A DNA stretch of 32,314 nucleotides from Spartobacteria bacterium LR76. Its GTDB lineage: Bacteria; Verrucomicrobiota; Verrucomicrobiia; Chthoniobacterales; Terrimicrobiaceae. The stretch covers positions 1-32,314 of the forward strand of contig QAYZ01000006.1 of NCBI GenBank assembly GCA_003054655.1, read 5' to 3'. Below the pieces are notes generated by a model, which saw only the letters and a program-made list of their open reading frames with translations, did no database searches and was not told the DNA's origin. Position 1 is the first letter of the stretch. Each line of letters opens with the position of its first letter. Below are positions 8,145 to 16,337 of this stretch, piece after piece. A program made the translations under genes and the position numbers.

Positions 8145-9137
8145 ATGCGGATCTTGATTCTCTCTCTCCCCGCCTTGCTATTACCTTTTACGTTCTCCTT
8201 GGCAGAACCGCCTCCCTCGCAAGTCTCAAGCTTGGATCAAAGTCCGAAGAAAAGGCAGGCTACCGAGAAAGAACGAGAGTACATCGCGCAAGTCGCCCTC
8301 CGAGCGGAGAGGATCGCCAGCCTGCCGGCGGGCGCCAGTACCCACCTAGACATACCGTATGTGAATTCCCCTATGCAGGGAAGTTCCCCCGCTTCCAATC
8401 AGTTGCTGGATCTTTATGTTCCATCTGGCGAAGGCCCGTTTCCCGTGATCGTCTACATCCACGGAGGAGCATGGAAAGGAGGATACAAGGAAGGCGAAGG
8501 CGCACTGCTGGCCCGGGAATGGGTGCCGGAGGGATTTGCCGTCGCTTCATTGAATTATCGTTTCGTATTCGACGCGCCATTTCCGGGAATGTTTCAGGAC
8601 TGTATTGACGCCATAGCCTGGCTTCGCAGCCATGCTGGCGAGTATCGACTTGATCCAGAAAGAATCGGCGTGATCGGCCTTTCGGCGGGGGCTCACCTGT
8701 CCGGCGTCGTAGGGATCGCCGAAGGAGACGAAAAATTCGTCCGCACCGGACCGCCCGTTCAGGCCATCGTTGTGCTGGCAGGATTTTTTGACCTGACTCT
8801 GGAGACCGGCCATTGGGATTGCGGACAATTCCCCGTTAATCCTGAGGACGATTTTTCCTGGCTCTACCCCCACAGGCGTTACGATGCGAAGATTGCCCGC
8901 TCAATGAGTCCCGCGCTGAATATTCATTCCCACGTTCCTCCAGTCCTGATCGTGAGAGGTGCCAAGGACGATATCGCTCCTGAGATCCAGTCACTATTGT
9001 TTCGGGATGCGCTCCAGCGCCAAGGCATCCCCGTGACCTATAGCGTTTACCCCGAGCGTGGACACGGGCTTCTGGAGCCCGATGTGTTGCAAGAATGCCT
9101 GAAATTCTTTCGCCACCATTTGCAGTTCCAGCAATAA
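8145..9137 (+). CDS. Exported alpha/beta-hydrolase, carbohydrate-esterase or carboxylesterase-like
   Basis: 330 residues. A signal peptide covers residues 1-20 (hydrophobic LILSLPALLLPFTFSLA, cut before EPPP). The fold is of the BD-FAE/hormone-sensitive-lipase type. The oxyanion motif HGGAW is at 106-110, the nucleophile elbow GLSAGAH has Ser180, the acid is Asp275 or Asp276 in GAKDD, and the base is His307 in ERGHG. Family members remove acetyl, feruloyl or other acyl groups from plant polysaccharides or from small esters. With the tannase-like esterase and glycosidases in the same locus, debranching of an esterified glycan is likely; the acyl group cannot be told. It follows the LacI gene on the same strand after 267 bases in which I see no gene. 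Confidence 0.85.
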   Translation: MRILILSLPALLLPFTFSLAEPPPSQVSSLDQSPKKRQATEKEREYIAQVALRAERIASLPAGASTHLDIPYVNSPMQGSSPASNQLLDLYVPSGEGPFPVIVYIHGGAWKGGYKEGEGALLAREWVPEGFAVASLNYRFVFDAPFPGMFQDCIDAIAWLRSHAGEYRLDPERIGVIGLSAGAHLSGVVGIAEGDEKFVRTGPPVQAIVVLAGFFDLTLETGHWDCGQFPVNPEDDFSWLYPHRRYDAKIARSMSPALNIHSHVPPVLIVRGAKDDIAPEIQSLLFRDALQRQGIPVTYSVYPERGHGLLEPDVLQECLKFFRHHLQFQQ

Positions 9138-9161
9138 CGCTAGCCTCGCAGATCTGGGGTT

Positions 9162-9184
9162 AGGGATTCATTCGAAATGACCCT
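9162..9184. terminator. Hairpin between convergent genes, possible bidirectional terminator
   Basis: AGGG (9162-9165) pairs with CCCT (9181-9184), and TCATT (9168-9172) pairs with AATGA (9176-9180), with a two-base bulge. It lies between the stops of the esterase (9137) and the converging cassette operon (9203). There is no T-tract on either side, so an intrinsic terminator is uncertain. Confidence 0.35.
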
Positions 9185-9202
9185 CCCGCAGGAATGCGAA
9201 GC

Positions 9203-9904
9203 TCATCCGCCGTTGCGAGGGTTTTTCTCCAGCCTTTCCACGTCGATCTTGAGTTTCTGAAGGATTGAGGAGAGACCCTCGGGCAAACTGAGCATCGCGG
9301 CGGGAGCTGGTTTCTGAATAAACGTGCGCACCTCGGCAGCCTGTCTCCAGAGGACAGGCGCGCGGCTTTCCGCATCGATCCAAGCCTCCTTGTCGTCGTT
9401 TCGGAAAATGAGACAGTTTCGTCCCGCCTTTTTCTCCATGCCCTGATAGCACTCCTGGTTCAGCCATTCAAAGTCGGGAAACTTGCCCGCGCCGAGAGCC
9501 GCAAGCACCCGGGCCTGGACACGCGGATCCAAATTATCCCGATTGATGGACAGAATCATGGGCTGAGCTCCATCCGGGAGAGGTGCATAGATAAGCATCC
9601 CATTCGACCAGAATTCCCGGGTTGAGCCCGAGCCCTCAACCACGATGGCATGCCAGAGAGGTCGTGTGCGGATCAGCTCGATTTTCTTCGGGTCTCTTTG
9701 GTGCAGTGATGATTTTCCGACCGGCTGACCTTCCTTAGCTTCATCATCGCGATACTGGAATGCGATCTCCCAGGCCGCCGTATTCTCTATCGCCGCCACG
9801 AGAGGTCCGGGAGGAAGCGGTTCCGCTGCTCCAGAGAAATTTGCCGCAGCACCGCAAGCAAAAAGCAACCCGCACAGCCAGAGAGAAACAGCTCGAGCAC
9901 TCAT
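9203..9904 (-). CDS. Exported protein of unknown function, last gene of the cassette operon
   Basis: 233 residues with a signal peptide (LWLCGLLFACGAAANFSGAA, mature from about residue 27). I recognise no domain. Visible features are a mixed alpha/beta sequence, a REFWSNGMLIY segment, a WLNQECYQGMEKK segment and a helical end rich in Lys and Glu. Its ATG overlaps the TGA of cassette protein A by four bases (ATGA), so it is translationally coupled to it and should act with the pseudopilin-like assembly. Possible roles are a periplasmic accessory or substrate-binding subunit, but nothing in the sequence decides. Confidence 0.8.
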   Translation of the reverse strand: MSARAVSLWLCGLLFACGAAANFSGAAEPLPPGPLVAAIENTAAWEIAFQYRDDEAKEGQPVGKSSLHQRDPKKIELIRTRPLWHAIVVEGSGSTREFWSNGMLIYAPLPDGAQPMILSINRDNLDPRVQARVLAALGAGKFPDFEWLNQECYQGMEKKAGRNCLIFRNDDKEAWIDAESRAPVLWRQAAEVRTFIQKPAPAAMLSLPEGLSSILQKLKIDVERLEKNPRNGG

Positions 9905-12900
9905 TCGGACACGACCTCGATTTGGCGATCGATGACCTTTCCAGTCAGACGATCAATGGCAATATGAACCCACAAGCGACGCTCGCCCTCAACTGTAAAA
10001 GCATCAACCCCACTGGCATTCGGGCCATAGCGCCCGGTCTGAGCAATGAGGTCGATCATCAGGTTCCATGTGCCCACCTGCCCCGAGGAGGAGAGAGCAC
10101 GCACGGGGGCCTCCCGTAGTCGTTCCACGAGGTTTGCCGGAGCGTTCACGCCTGATTCCACCCCGAAGTCTTTGCTGAAGCCGTCAAATGGAGCCGGAGC
10201 GCCCGCAAAGCCATTGGAGGCATCGGGAGCAAATCGCCCGACCAGGTCCGCTAGATTCTCCAAGGGGCCTTTCCCTGGGGCGCTGGAGGTCGTACGCGCT
10301 ACCAAGGCCTCGGCAAGAGTCGCCGCGCTTTGCTGGCTCATGGCCGCCTCGCCCGCATATCCGAAAAGCCCGTCGCGTTCATCCCGGTAGGCGTCGGTCA
10401 GGAGTGCTTCCAGTACCTTGGGCTGGCGCGTATTCAAATCCACCTTGCCAGCTATGACAGCGTCCGCCCTTTGAGATTCCCCAATGCAAAACACATCGAG
10501 CAAACCGGAAAAACCCGACTCCGGCGTAAAGAAATCCAGATTTCTCCAAGGGGTATCGGAAAAGACGTACCCCAACTCTCCCACGCTCCGAAAGGGACGA
10601 TGCAACAGAATCGGACGATTGAATCGCTGGTTGCCGCCTCCCGGTGTCGCCATCGGAAGTCCAACGAGCGTGGTGGCATCGTGATTCACACTCGGCACGT
10701 AGGCACCTGTCGGCCGCCGCAATACACCATCCGCATCTCGGAAAAAATCCCAAAGGATGAAATTATCCGTGCTGGCAGCTCCATACCCGTTTGACGTGAT
10801 GCCCGGTGGAAAAATGGACATTCCAGGCCGAAGCGTGGGCATTGTGCCGTCTGCGCTCAGGGGTCCGAGCCCGATCTCACCATTGGTATTCCACCTGATC
10901 GTGCGAGGGTCGTAGGAGAAATGTCCACGAATGCGCTGGCCGGAGGATGACTCCTTATCCCACCTCATTTTCACAGGCATGGTGTCGTAGTTGGAACCAT
11001 CGGACGCACGAGGAATCGTAACGCCAAGCAACTGACTCAATCCCACCACGACCTGGCGATAGGGAACCCAATGGCTCCCGTCCTGGAACTCCAGCGAGAA
11101 AGTAAGCCCCTTGGTTGGCAAATCTCCCACTCCTGCATAGGCGGAGTTCAGTGTATAGCTGTTTGACCCTTGGTCAAAAACGAGGGGGAACCTCCCGAAA
11201 TACACGCCGATGTAAGAGTCACCCGTACCGAACTCTGTGACCCCAGTCTGCGGGTATCCTTTACCAATCAGGAGATTCCCGCTGTCCAGGGCCAGCCCGC
11301 TTCCGGCAGGGACTCCGGGATTCATCAGCGGAGTAGGCTGGCGATAGAGCGAAGGAACATTCGCAAAGTACATGGCCGTATTATTCGTCGCATTTTCAAC
11401 AGGAGTTTCGATGGTTCCCTGAGCTGGGTTTAGCGAAATATTGGCATTCCAATCCGAGAAATTCGGATAGGTGTAAAAAATTCCATTGGCCGCATCCATC
11501 CCGACCAACACCATCGGAGTCTGGGTTCCGAAATAGGCCGTGGCAGCAGGATGCAGAGTGGTTACGCAAAGCCGGAGATTTCGGGGTGAAAGAGCTGCCG
11601 GATACGCTGCCGAGGAAACCGGAGCGTCATGGGGATTCCAGATCACTGGCACGAGAAACACAGCAACATCTCCGTCGCTGGTCCGTGGGGCGATGGGCCG
11701 TGGCGTGCCGTCAGTCGAGGGCATCGGATTCGCCTGCTGATGGAGTACCGCCAGATTAAATAGTCCGGAAAAATAAGGCAGATCGACCGTTCCCCAAAAT
11801 GACCGCACCCGCGTACCGTCATCAAAGACGATATGAGTGGGAAAGTTATCAGGCCCAGCCTGATCGATCATATTAGCCCCGATTTGGATGATCTGGTTGT
11901 TTGTGTAAGTCGTCATCTTGAGATTGTCCGAGATAGCCAGATTCTCACCAGGGGTCGCGGGATTGGACGCGTGCCACCCCGGTCGACCTTTACCGATCGC
12001 TCCCACGTCGATCGCGGACTTCAGCAATTCAAAAAAGTCCGGTTCTCGCTCCTGGACGGCCACATCCTCCAAGTAGGCGACCGGATTGCTGCCCGCTCCA
12101 TGCCCATCGTAAACCCAGTATCCATCATAGGATCCCGATCCCGCCACCCAGCGCAACCCGAACATCTGCCGAATCTTTTGCGCTGTTCCCTCCGCAAGAA
12201 ACTTCGCGTCGAGCCCTTCATCAACATAGGCCTGAAGGACCGGGTCACCCTGAGAGAGCGCCGCGCTCGGTCCCTTGCAGGTCAGCCAGGCCAGGCGGTT
12301 CAGGTCGAAGCGCGTTTTCACCAGCGGCTCTCCTTTGACAAACTTGGTTCCATCCATCCGCACGGCCGATCCAGTCTGGGCAACTCGAATGGCTGCCAAG
12401 GCCGGATTGCTCTGGAGATCAAATCCAAACGCCGCGTTACCAAAGTCGTTTGGCCAGTCTGGCCCCTGGGGCCAACTCCAGAAATTAACCTTCGGCGCCT
12501 GGCTAGAATATTTGGGATAGGCCGCATTTACGGATTGGGCCCTGGCGAAGGTCGGTGTGTTAAGAGACCGGCTGAATGTTCCCAAGAACCTCAGGGCGTT
12601 CCGAACTGCTGCGTCATTGGCCGCATTCAGGTTGGTTTCAAAAAATCCCAACAACTGACCCCGGCCGATGAACTGGCGGTCGGTTTGGGAACCGGAGGCA
12701 TTCAGGCTCATGGCTTCGCGAAAGCCACTGTCCGAAGTTGTCGCAAGTTTCCAGAAACTCTCTGCGGGTCTTTCGCTCAAGGTGGCTGCATTCCGCCATC
12801 CAGCCAGCAAGTCGGTCTGCGATTGGGTCATGCCGATCGCCGTGAGATCCGCATAGGGTGAGCCGACCTTATAGCGGACAGGAGACGCTAGCGAACCGCT

Positions 12901-13629
12901 ACCAGCCGACGCTTTGGCCGAGGAAGGATAACCAGCCACATTGGCGTCGAGCAATCCTCCCTCATTGTAAATGGCATAAGCATACCGACCGACCACCACG
13001 TCATTCGCTGCAAAATCGGACGACCAAATCATTGCCGTTTTGTTCCAGGAAGAAGGATTCCCTCCCCCGCGATTGACCAGTATCCAGTCCGGAGCGGGAA
13101 AGGCGGAGGGAGGTGTTGGCTGGTAAAAGCTTGCGGCGGGCATCAAGAGGGGCTTGTTCCATCGCTCTCGGGAAATGAGGCGTCCATTGCCCGAGGATGC
13201 CAAGGTGGAGGCGCCTCCAAATGCGCGTGAAGCCGCCCCGGAAAATGCCCCCGCAGAGCCGCTGCTGACCTTGACCAGGTTTTCCAAGCCCGCAGTCCGC
13301 AGAGTGGCTCCGGGGACGACAAAATCGGGAACGGCACGCGCTGGAGAGGCGGGGAAATACAACGTGACACCACTCCCCGGATCTTGATAGCTCGTCGAAT
13401 GAGCCAGATCTTTGATTTCGCTCAGGAGATCCGCAGTTATTGCATTGACTGCGCCTTGAGAAAACAGCTCTGTTGCGGTCTGGCTCGCGCTGGATCGCGA
13501 AGTCTTTTGCCGACCGGAACTCAGGGTAAAGAAGGCTAAAATGACTCCTAGTAATAGCACAACAAAAGCCAGCACAACCACCAGCGCTGCACCACGAGGA
13601 CGGCGCACGAAGGACCTTTTAAGCATCAT
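9901..13629 (-). CDS. Verru_Chthon cassette protein A-like (TIGR02600-like)
   Basis: 1242 residues. The N-terminus is pilin-like: a basic RRPRGAA stretch, then the single hydrophobic helix ALVVVLAFVVLLLGVILAFF, then SSGRQKTSRSSASQTATELF, as in PilX/GspK-type minor pseudopilins. The remaining 1150 residues are an exported body rich in Ser, Ala, Asn and Trp. Very long single-helix proteins of this style, encoded beside three short prepilins, define the A member of the Verru_Chthon cassette (established family, function unknown). It may be the tip or main structural protein. It follows cassette C after ten bases and overlaps the 233-residue gene at its end. Confidence 0.85.
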   Translation of the reverse strand: MMLKRSFVRRPRGAALVVVLAFVVLLLGVILAFFTLSSGRQKTSRSSASQTATELFSQGAVNAITADLLSEIKDLAHSTSYQDPGSGVTLYFPASPARAVPDFVVPGATLRTAGLENLVKVSSGSAGAFSGAASRAFGGASTLASSGNGRLISRERWNKPLLMPAASFYQPTPPSAFPAPDWILVNRGGGNPSSWNKTAMIWSSDFAANDVVVGRYAYAIYNEGGLLDANVAGYPSSAKASAGSGSLASPVRYKVGSPYADLTAIGMTQSQTDLLAGWRNAATLSERPAESFWKLATTSDSGFREAMSLNASGSQTDRQFIGRGQLLGFFETNLNAANDAAVRNALRFLGTFSRSLNTPTFARAQSVNAAYPKYSSQAPKVNFWSWPQGPDWPNDFGNAAFGFDLQSNPALAAIRVAQTGSAVRMDGTKFVKGEPLVKTRFDLNRLAWLTCKGPSAALSQGDPVLQAYVDEGLDAKFLAEGTAQKIRQMFGLRWVAGSGSYDGYWVYDGHGAGSNPVAYLEDVAVQEREPDFFELLKSAIDVGAIGKGRPGWHASNPATPGENLAISDNLKMTTYTNNQIIQIGANMIDQAGPDNFPTHIVFDDGTRVRSFWGTVDLPYFSGLFNLAVLHQQANPMPSTDGTPRPIAPRTSDGDVAVFLVPVIWNPHDAPVSSAAYPAALSPRNLRLCVTTLHPAATAYFGTQTPMVLVGMDAANGIFYTYPNFSDWNANISLNPAQGTIETPVENATNNTAMYFANVPSLYRQPTPLMNPGVPAGSGLALDSGNLLIGKGYPQTGVTEFGTGDSYIGVYFGRFPLVFDQGSNSYTLNSAYAGVGDLPTKGLTFSLEFQDGSHWVPYRQVVVGLSQLLGVTIPRASDGSNYDTMPVKMRWDKESSSGQRIRGHFSYDPRTIRWNTNGEIGLGPLSADGTMPTLRPGMSIFPPGITSNGYGAASTDNFILWDFFRDADGVLRRPTGAYVPSVNHDATTLVGLPMATPGGGNQRFNRPILLHRPFRSVGELGYVFSDTPWRNLDFFTPESGFSGLLDVFCIGESQRADAVIAGKVDLNTRQPKVLEALLTDAYRDERDGLFGYAGEAAMSQQSAATLAEALVARTTSSAPGKGPLENLADLVGRFAPDASNGFAGAPAPFDGFSKDFGVESGVNAPANLVERLREAPVRALSSSGQVGTWNLMIDLIAQTGRYGPNASGVDAFTVEGERRLWVHIAIDRLTGKVIDRQIEVVSE

Positions 13630-13639
13630 AATCGTCTGG

Positions 13640-14584
13640 TTACAACTTTGCTCCCACGTCGAGAGGAAAGGTTCTTTGATAGATCCGGATGGAGGATCTC
13701 ACTCTAGCTGGGAGGCCATTCCCGCCGCCGCCTTGCAGGGCAAGCGTCCACAGCTTCGCAGGCATCACCTGACTGGTTCCCGGGGCCTGAATCTGGGGGG
13801 CTTTGACAAAGGCGGCGGCCACGCCACTGAGATCCCCCGCCACGTCATGGTTCGAAGAGTCCAGTACACCAAGTGTCACCGTAACCGCCGCCACGTCTCC
13901 CCAGCCGATTGCTCGCCAGATGGGAGCGCCGCTGCCGTCTATCCCGACCGCCATCAAACCTCTCCCATCTTCCCCGATCTTGCGACCCACAAGAGGAGCG
14001 GTATCGGTATTGGCTTGTCGCATCGGCAGGGCCGCGTACGTCCCGTCCTTAAGCAAGAAATACAGATCCAGCCGGAAAACCCCCTGGCAAAGCACATGAA
14101 AGTCGTTATCCGAAAGTGCAGGCGCCGTGAGCACCCCACCCACCGGCGCTCCAGAGGCGTCATCGTAGCTGAGCGTCTGTAGATCGCTCCACTTCTGAGT
14201 CTTTGCCAGCCTCCTCAGACAGTAGTCGTCATCAATCGCATAGCCGACGAGTGATAAGCCGCTGACCTGGCTGGCCGTGCCTCCGATGCCAGGTACAGCG
14301 CTGAAAAAATACACCGCATCACTGCCTTTGTGCGCTGCAGGCTGAAACAGGAAATCCACATCCCGACGTTTCACCATGTTCGCAATATCCAGGCCGATGC
14401 GATCAAAGGCGAAGCGGGCCTGTTCATCCGCCTCGAGACGCCAGTTCGCGTTATTGGTCAGAAGTTTGGCATTCGCGACCAATTGGGCAACCAGCGAGAC
14501 CAAGATCAAGAAGACGGCAAAGGCCACCAGCAGCTCGATCAAAGTAAAAGCGCCATCGCGCGAGCGCGGAGGAAAATTCGTCAT
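13640..14584 (-). CDS. Verru_Chthon cassette protein C-like prepilin (TIGR02599-like)
   Basis: About 314 residues from the ATG at 14584, which overlaps the stop of cassette B as ATGA; an open frame runs further upstream to 14644 but adds an unlikely extension. The leader is MTNFPPRSRDGA followed by FTLIELLVAFAVFL, with Phe13 and Glu17 (+5). The residue before the cleavage site is Ala rather than the usual Gly. The helix is followed by a long globular part containing RLEADEQARFAFDRIGLDIANM, a GspJ/PilW-like stretch. It should be a membrane-held minor pseudopilin processed by a prepilin peptidase encoded elsewhere. Confidence 0.85.
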   Translation of the reverse strand: MTNFPPRSRDGAFTLIELLVAFAVFLILVSLVAQLVANAKLLTNNANWRLEADEQARFAFDRIGLDIANMVKRRDVDFLFQPAAHKGSDAVYFFSAVPGIGGTASQVSGLSLVGYAIDDDYCLRRLAKTQKWSDLQTLSYDDASGAPVGGVLTAPALSDNDFHVLCQGVFRLDLYFLLKDGTYAALPMRQANTDTAPLVGRKIGEDGRGLMAVGIDGSGAPIWRAIGWGDVAAVTVTLGVLDSSNHDVAGDLSGVAAAFVKAPQIQAPGTSQVMPAKLWTLALQGGGGNGLPARVRSSIRIYQRTFPLDVGAKL

Positions 14585-15072
14585 GGCTCCAATTGTGTGA
14601 CCGCCTCGAATACACCCAGCGGAGGAGTGACCCCCGCTGGCCAACTAACCAAAAGATGAACCGGAATCCCCTCTCCTCCTGCGGGCGAAACTCCGAAGGT
14701 GACCACAGCCTGGAATTTGCTCGCCGCTGTCTTTCCCTCTTCCTGCCAGACTCCGCCCTCCGTGAAATAGAGGGCCGGAGCGGAAACTTTTGCCGAACCA
14801 TCGGCAACGACAATCCGGAACCGGGGACTTCTGGTCAAAGCGATGCCCTGATCATCCCGAGTGACCAGCAGGTCAGCCGCAATCATACGGGCAATACCCG
14901 ACGCCTCTGTCTGGCTCACGGCATCCTGACTGATTCTCAGGCCGGTCGAAAGCAGCCCAACCAGCACTGCCAGGCAAAATGCGCAGATCCCAAAGGCCAG
15001 GACAACCTCCACCAAAGAGAAGCCGGCATGGTCCGTGCGACGAGACATCCCAGTTGATGCTTTTCCCACCAC
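14581..15072 (-). CDS. Verru_Chthon cassette protein B-like prepilin (TIGR02598-like)
   Basis: 163 residues from GTG at 15072, which shares a base with the TAG of the preceding gene, or 155 from the ATG at 15048. The latter gives a normal short leader, MSRRTDHAG, before FSLVEVVLAFGICAF with Glu at +5. The small globular domain resembles GspI/PilV-type minor pseudopilins (DAVSQTEASGIARMIAADLL). It overlaps cassette C by four bases, so the order D-B-C-A is translationally coupled. Confidence 0.83.
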   Translation of the reverse strand: MVGKASTGMSRRTDHAGFSLVEVVLAFGICAFCLAVLVGLLSTGLRISQDAVSQTEASGIARMIAADLLVTRDDQGIALTRSPRFRIVVADGSAKVSAPALYFTEGGVWQEEGKTAASKFQAVVTFGVSPAGGEGIPVHLLVSWPAGVTPPLGVFEAVTQLEP

Positions 15073-16337
15073 TAGAGAGAAGGCCGCACCGCCCGCGCCA
15101 CCCCGCTGGGGCCGTCCACCTGAACACCAAAAGCATTCGCAGTTCCCCCTCGCGCCGGGACAAATCCCATCACCACGTACGAAGGAATCACCCTCTCGCT
15201 GACCGACAGGCTAGCCGCCCCCGCCGGGGAGAATCTCACCACGGAATCAAACTCAGAAAATCCCAGACCTGGGCGAATGGCGTCTGCCGGAAAACTGATC
15301 TTCGAATCGGTAATCCGGCAGCCATTCGCCAAGGCGTTCGAACCAGTCAGAACGGCCGAGGCACCATCGGTATCCAGAGAGACGGCTTCAAAGACCAGCA
15401 CTTTGCTAATCGGAAAAAGATCATCCTTGGTCAAGGCATCGGAAGTCCCGGCCAGACCGTTCCGGGATGCAACGACACCCACCCAGATGGCGGAATCGCC
15501 ATTCATATTTCCAACTCTCAAACCCACGTACACATAAGTATTATGTGTCATGGCGTAAGACCTGGCCTGACTGAAGAGATCGGGAATTTCCCCAGCCGCT
15601 CGCGCGACCGCGTTACCCCGGTTCAGACTTCCTACAGCAGGCATCGTCACGGCCATCAACATCCCCACCAACCCCATCACTACCAGCAGCTCAACCAGCG
15701 TCATTCCACGTAGGTTGATACGACCACGATCCAGAGAAATACGGGAGGTCAACTTTCGAATCTTCCGCCGTTGCCTCAACAAAACAGCCGTAGCCCCACC
15801 CAACAAAAGCAGTGAAATCGACGGCTCGGGGACCGGGCTAAAAGCGGCACGATCAAAGGTAAAAGCAAAATTATCGGTCCCTGAAATACTCGTTCCTATT
15901 CCCCAATCCGTTATCCTCGTAGGATCGACTCCGGACCAGTCAATCTCTTTACCGACTTCGGCCAGGGTCGCAAAATCAGCAGTATCGAAAAAGACGATCG
16001 CCATATTGGAATCGGCATCCATCAAAAAGAAGTTAAACGAAGTCGTCGCATTTGAAGCTACGCCCGCTACAGCAATGCCGGAGAGATAGATGTGGGTATA
16101 TCCTGACCAGTCCAGCCCCATTTCTCCCAACCAGACCCCAAACCCTCCGTCATTGAGAGGCTGGCCGTTCCCGAAATTTCCAATGGCGAAGGAAGACGCC
16201 CCACTATGTGCGACATTCGAGCTCCACCCAGGGCTGTACCAAGAGGGAGTAAAACTTGAAAAGTCACTGATGATCTGCGCCCGAAGCGGACAAATGCCGA
16301 CGACTACGAGCAGGGCAAAGATGTATCGTATTTTCAT
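15072..16337 (-). CDS. Fusion of a PEP-CTERM exported protein with Verru_Chthon cassette protein D-like prepilin (TIGR02596-like)
   Basis: 421 residues in one uninterrupted frame. Residues 1-20 are a signal peptide (cut before QIISDF). Residues 21-165 form a beta-rich exported domain that looks carbohydrate-binding-like (DWSGYTHIYLSG). Residues 170-190 are a complete PEP-CTERM tail: PEP, the hydrophobic SLLLLGGATAVLL, then RQRRK. Twenty residues on, a full prepilin signal begins: NLRG, then MTLVELLVVMGLVGML with Met212 and Glu216 (+5). It continues as a GspH-like minor pseudopilin to residue 421. An in-frame TTG at 15752, with GGAAG nine bases before it, could start a separate prepilin with a 16-residue leader. 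The 5' end overlaps the upstream gene by four bases. Each half is recognisable; the joining is unusual. Confidence 0.82.
   Translation of the reverse strand: MKIRYIFALLVVVGICPLRAQIISDFSSFTPSWYSPGWSSNVAHSGASSFAIGNFGNGQPLNDGGFGVWLGEMGLDWSGYTHIYLSGIAVAGVASNATTSFNFFLMDADSNMAIVFFDTADFATLAEVGKEIDWSGVDPTRITDWGIGTSISGTDNFAFTFDRAAFSPVPEPSISLLLLGGATAVLLRQRRKIRKLTSRISLDRGRINLRGMTLVELLVVMGLVGMLMAVTMPAVGSLNRGNAVARAAGEIPDLFSQARSYAMTHNTYVYVGLRVGNMNGDSAIWVGVVASRNGLAGTSDALTKDDLFPISKVLVFEAVSLDTDGASAVLTGSNALANGCRITDSKISFPADAIRPGLGFSEFDSVVRFSPAGAASLSVSERVIPSYVVMGFVPARGGTANAFGVQVDGPSGVARAVRPSL

Noticed and set aside
9745-9760. CATCGCGATAC inside the 233-residue gene, resembling the operator centre
   Set aside because: Shares only the common TCGCGAT core, lacks both outer arms and lies in coding sequence.
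11833-12861. 342-codon + strand frame opposite cassette protein A
   Set aside because: No domain, Arg/Ser/Pro-rich and fully antisense to a well-supported gene; similar antisense frames occur all along 9900-25900.
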